From: an uncultured Microcaldota archaeon
GTDB taxonomy: Archaea > Micrarchaeota > Micrarchaeia > Anstonellales > Anstonellaceae
Length of the DNA stretch: 14,201 nt
Assembly (NCBI GenBank): GCA_903923795.1
Contig: CAIXYX010000079.1
Location: 1 to 14,201 of the forward strand
Direction of reading: 5' to 3'
Part shown: positions 12,205 to 14,201 of the stretch, piece after piece
How the letters are laid out: every line of letters starts with the position of its first letter
Position numbering within the stretch: the first letter of the stretch is position 1
The notes under the pieces: generated by a model
What the model was told of the DNA's origin: nothing
Databases searched by the model: none
Seen by the model: the letters and a program-made list of their open reading frames with translations, nothing else
Made by a program: the position numbers and the translations under genes

Positions 12205-12218
12205 TTTTCATATGAAAA
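12205..12218. promoter_or_regulatory. Perfect 14-bp palindrome TTTTCATATGAAAA between TATA and start site
   Basis: The dyad is perfect over 14 bp and lies directly downstream of the TATA-like box, ending just before the predicted transcription start. A dimeric repressor bound there would block polymerase. It is AT-rich, so some symmetry could be chance, but its placement is what an archaeal operator would show. Confidence 0.45.
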
Positions 12219-12254
12219 AGCATAAGCGTATTTTCGCTGCAATGAGGTGTAACC

Positions 12255-13031
12255 ATGATTACAGGTATCCGTATCGACAAAGCCGAAGCATGGCGCGAGA
12301 AGCAGGCCGAGATAAAGGGGCTTGACATCAACATCAGCGTGGACACCGTCAAGGTGACCGGCCCCGAGGTGCAGGTCGACTTCACCTACACCGCCACATA
12401 CCCCGAAGAGGTCGGCTCGATTTTGCTGCGCGGGAAAATCGCGGATGAGACACAGAAGATGCTCATGTCATATGTCGCTGAAATGGCGAATTTGACAGGC
12501 CACCTGCCCGACGGGGTGACGCTCTCGCGCTGGGATGTCGGAGCGGGCACGATGGAGGCCGAGCTGACATTCAACGGCCTGCCTGCATCGCCGGCTGCCG
12601 GAAAAACAAACCCCTCCATCCGCTTCAAGGCCGGATTCGAGAATGATGAGAAGCACAAGCTGGCCATGCAAATCAAGGAGAAGATGGGAGGCAAGGCCAA
12701 GCTGAAGGCCATCCTCTCGCTGCGCAACCTCTCGATGAACGGCTCTGACGCAAGTTTCGAGGTGGTGCCCTCGCCGGTCGGCGTGCTGCGCATGAGCGGA
12801 TCTTTGCTCTCGCACGAGGACGCGAAGATGGCAAAGGAGATAAACGACGGATGGGCGAAAGACAAGCGCCTGCCCGACTCGTTCTCCGAGCTCGTGCTCA
12901 ACGCCATCAACTTCACATGCGGCACGAACGGAGTGCTCGTCGTGAGGCCGGTGAATCTCGCGCCGCCCATGGTGCCGCCCAGAATTTCACTGGGCGAGAC
13001 GGGAAGCGGGGCGAGCGCCAAATCGCAGTAA
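12255..13031 (+). CDS. Conserved-looking cytosolic protein of unknown function
   Basis: 258 residues, no signal peptide or membrane span. Residues 23-62 are strand-rich (INISVDTVKVTG; VQVDFTYTATYPEEVGSILLRGKI). Residues 130-160 are Lys-rich and helical (HKLAMQIKEKMGGKAKLKAIL). Residues 165-185 again show strands (SFEVVPSPVGVLRMSGSLL) echoing the earlier V-G-x-[IL]-x-[LM]-x-G-x-[IL] pattern. A helix 190-225 contains LPDSFSELVLNAINFTC, and the Pro-rich end LAPPMVPPRISL (235-246) resembles the LPPPIPLP-type tail of uncharacterised archaeal proteins. I cannot name the family. GAGGTG five bases before the ATG fixes the start. It stands alone between a palindromic element and a convergent Lrp gene. 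An incomplete internal duplication is possible. Confidence 0.8.
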   Translation: MITGIRIDKAEAWREKQAEIKGLDINISVDTVKVTGPEVQVDFTYTATYPEEVGSILLRGKIADETQKMLMSYVAEMANLTGHLPDGVTLSRWDVGAGTMEAELTFNGLPASPAAGKTNPSIRFKAGFENDEKHKLAMQIKEKMGGKAKLKAILSLRNLSMNGSDASFEVVPSPVGVLRMSGSLLSHEDAKMAKEINDGWAKDKRLPDSFSELVLNAINFTCGTNGVLVVRPVNLAPPMVPPRISLGETGSGASAKSQ

Positions 13032-13035
13032 AATC

Positions 13036-13070
13036 TTTTTCTCTTTTCAATTATTTTCGATTATATTTTT
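13036..13070 (+). terminator. Serial T-run terminator after the gene at 12255
   Basis: T5 (13036-13040), T4 (13044-13047) and T5 (13066-13070) lie in an AT-rich gap before the convergent Lrp gene. No hairpin is needed for archaeal intrinsic termination of this type. Confidence 0.5.
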
Positions 13071-13115
13071 CAACAAGTATTTCAGCCATACTTTTTCCCG
13101 TAATTTTATTTTTCC

Positions 13116-13562
13116 CTAATCCAGTTCCTGCAGCACCACAATAGTCGTCGTCTTGTCGATGCCGGGCAATTTACGCAGGTGGTTTAGCAGGAAATGGTTG
13201 AGGTCCTCGGTTTTTTGGCAGCGCACCTTGGCTATGATGTCGGATGCGCCCGTCACTATGGCGACAGATTCGACGCCGGGGAGGCTGCGGATGCGCCTGG
13301 CAGTCTGCTCTTGTGAATAATTGTGAGTCTTGTAATCCACGGTTATGTGGATGAATGCCGACACGTCATAGCCGAGGCGTTTTTTGTCTATGCGCGCGCG
13401 GTAGCCGGTGATGACCCCCATCCGCTCGAGGCGCGCGATGCGGTTGTGCACCGTGGTGAGGGGCAGACCCAAACTTTTCGAAATCTGCTTCTTGGTCCTC
13501 GAGCTGTCGGCTTGCAACATCTCGAGAATGGCCTCGTCTTTGCGGTCCGGCTTGAATGTCAT
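13116..13562 (-). CDS. Lrp/AsnC-family transcriptional regulator
   Basis: 148 residues. The helix-turn-helix spans about 5-50 (DEAILEMLQADSSRTKKQIS, then LGLPLTTVHNRIARLERMGVI), followed by GYRARIDKKRLG, the hinge common to the family. The C-terminal ligand-binding RAM domain spans about 66-145, with the signature TGASDIIAKVR at 104-114 (usual form tG.yD...V). Such proteins form dimers and octamers and often sense amino acids. The start is placed at 13562 because a TATA-like box (13584-13591, minus strand) is centred 26 nt upstream, giving a leaderless message. Frame extensions to an ATG at 13586 or a TTG at 13601 would overlap that box. It is divergent from ppcA across 166 bp, so it may regulate ppcA and itself. 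Confidence 0.93.
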   Translation of the reverse strand: MTFKPDRKDEAILEMLQADSSRTKKQISKSLGLPLTTVHNRIARLERMGVITGYRARIDKKRLGYDVSAFIHITVDYKTHNYSQEQTARRIRSLPGVESVAIVTGASDIIAKVRCQKTEDLNHFLLNHLRKLPGIDKTTTIVVLQELD

Positions 13563-13583
13563 GGAAATAATTTCCAGATAAAG

Positions 13584-13591
13584 CATAAAAA
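13584..13591 (-). promoter_or_regulatory. TATA box (TTTTTATG) of the Lrp-type gene
   Basis: Centred 26 nt before the ATG at 13562, so it both supports a leaderless transcript and argues against the longer frames that would read through it. Confidence 0.55.
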
Positions 13592-13633
13592 GAGGTCGCA
13601 AACGGCGAAAAAAACCTAATTTTGGGAAAAGAG

Positions 13634-13639
13634 TTTAAG
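13634..13639 (+). promoter_or_regulatory. TATA-like box (TTTAAG) for ppcA
   Basis: It lies 90-95 nt before the ppcA ATG, so a leader of roughly 65-70 nt is expected. The leader is purine-rich and contains no obvious Shine-Dalgarno. The 42-bp gap to the Lrp TATA box leaves room for a shared regulator site. Confidence 0.35.
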
Positions 13640-13728
13640 TAGTGGGAATGGGCAGAGAGCAAGAACCAGAGAGACTGAACCGTAACGCATGAATCCGCAG
13701 AGACAGCGAACCTGAACTGTTGAGCCAT

Positions 13729-14201
13729 ATGACTTCTCCTGCCATCCCCCGCACCATGAGCACCCAGCACCCCGACAACGTGCGGATGCCGTTCTTCTCG
13801 GAAAGCGAGGTGCTCGGGGCCGAGAGCGAGATAAAGGAGGCGTTCTACGCCTTCTCGCACCTCGACTGCCACGAGCAGATGTGGGATTTTGAAGGCAAAG
13901 AAACAGACAGCCATGTTGTGTCAAAACTACTCGCGCGCTATGGAGAATATTTCCGCACCTTGCCGCTGGGCCGAGACCATCGGCTGACATTTCGTTTGCC
14001 GAATCCGGCAGTAGAGCCGAGCATGGGCAAGGTGCTATTGGAGGCGCTCGAATCCATTCCGCGCCATTATGACGTGGCAAAATCCATGGGCATCGAGGTG
14101 CCGCCGGTTTATGAGATTATTTTGCCGATGACAACGCGGGCGGGGGAAGTGTGCCGCATAGCGGCGTATTACAGAAAATTCGTAGTGGGCAAGGCAAGAC
14201 A
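13729..14201 (+). CDS. ppcA: Archaeal-type phosphoenolpyruvate carboxylase, N-terminal part (runs off the window)
   Basis: Carboxylates PEP to oxaloacetate, an anaplerotic step feeding amino-acid synthesis. The open frame starts MTSPAIPRTMSTQHPDN and stays open to the window edge (157 codons plus two bases). The signature STQHPDNV, then PFF, SHLDCHEQMWDFEGKE, LTFRLPNP, LLEALESIPRHYD and EIILPMT follow the N-terminal part of the archaeal PpcA family (about 500 residues, unrelated in length to the 900-residue bacterial enzyme). Only about a third of the gene is present, so the later catalytic residues cannot be checked. The ATG at 13729 is nine residues before the MSTQHPDN Met; a start at 13756 is possible. 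It is divergent from the Lrp-type regulator. Confidence 0.94.
   Translation, partial: MTSPAIPRTMSTQHPDNVRMPFFSESEVLGAESEIKEAFYAFSHLDCHEQMWDFEGKETDSHVVSKLLARYGEYFRTLPLGRDHRLTFRLPNPAVEPSMGKVLLEALESIPRHYDVAKSMGIEVPPVYEIILPMTTRAGEVCRIAAYYRKFVVGKAR

Noticed and set aside
13648..13692. 15-codon (including stop) upstream reading frame in the ppcA leader
   Set aside because: It has no ribosome site and starts about where or before transcription is expected to begin; its length is within chance.
13660..13728. Possible C/D box RNA (two CTGA boxes in the ppcA leader)
   Set aside because: No RTGATGA box C at the required position; the CTGA tetramers alone are too common.
13616..14080. 154-codon minus-strand frame at the right end
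   Set aside because: It is antisense to ppcA, whose family signature on the plus strand is unmistakable.
1..14201. CRISPR array, insertion sequence or prophage remnants
   Set aside because: No regularly spaced direct repeats, transposase, integrase or flanking inverted repeats were seen.

Overview
The window is archaeal. Support comes from an archaeal-type SRP54, an archaeal-type phenylalanyl-tRNA synthetase alpha chain with N-terminal winged-helix modules, a geranylgeranyl-diphosphate synthase of the kind used for ether lipids, the start of an archaeal-type PEP carboxylase (motif MSTQHPDN), and a tRNA-Glu whose intron fits a bulge-helix-bulge. TATA-like boxes about 26 nt upstream of several start codons (leaderless transcripts) fit too. 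Genes are moderately GC-rich, densely packed and often divergent or convergent. Many encode small or membrane proteins without a clear family. This would suit an uncultivated small-genome (DPANN-like) lineage, but that placement is inference; no 16S rRNA is present.

Left part (1-3600): a minus-strand tRNA-Glu(UUC) with an 80-nt pyrimidine-rich intron lies back to back with srp54. A 39-residue single-span membrane microprotein starts at the base after the srp54 stop. On the opposite strand is a basic protein with three tandem excisionase-like helix-turn-helix repeats, preceded by an inverted repeat that may be its operator. Next is a polytopic membrane protein.

Middle (3601-8800): the prenyl synthase diverges from a 723-residue protein with two membrane spans, a large outer domain and an inner domain of about 220 residues. 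Then come a leaderless winged-helix protein, a small beta-sandwich (CARDB-like) protein, a Cys-containing lipoprotein, and a small membrane protein that ends the pheS transcription unit.

Right part (8800-14201): the minus-strand unit runs signal-peptide/C-anchored protein, pheS, 60-residue membrane protein. Divergent from it is a metallo-beta-lactamase-fold protein of the UPF0173 type that has lost most of its metal ligands. A palindrome-rich intergenic element follows, then a protein of unknown function with a perfect palindrome between TATA and expected transcription start. Last is an Lrp/AsnC regulator divergent from the truncated ppcA.

Working together: srp54 (with its microprotein) points to membrane insertion; the prenyl synthase makes lipid precursor; PheS and tRNA-Glu serve translation; ppcA makes oxaloacetate from PEP, possibly under the adjacent Lrp protein. 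No mobile element, CRISPR array or rRNA was seen. The most unusual items are the degenerate hydrolase, the triplicated HTH protein with its dyad, the srp54-linked microprotein, and the similarity between the tRNA intron and intergenic palindromes.
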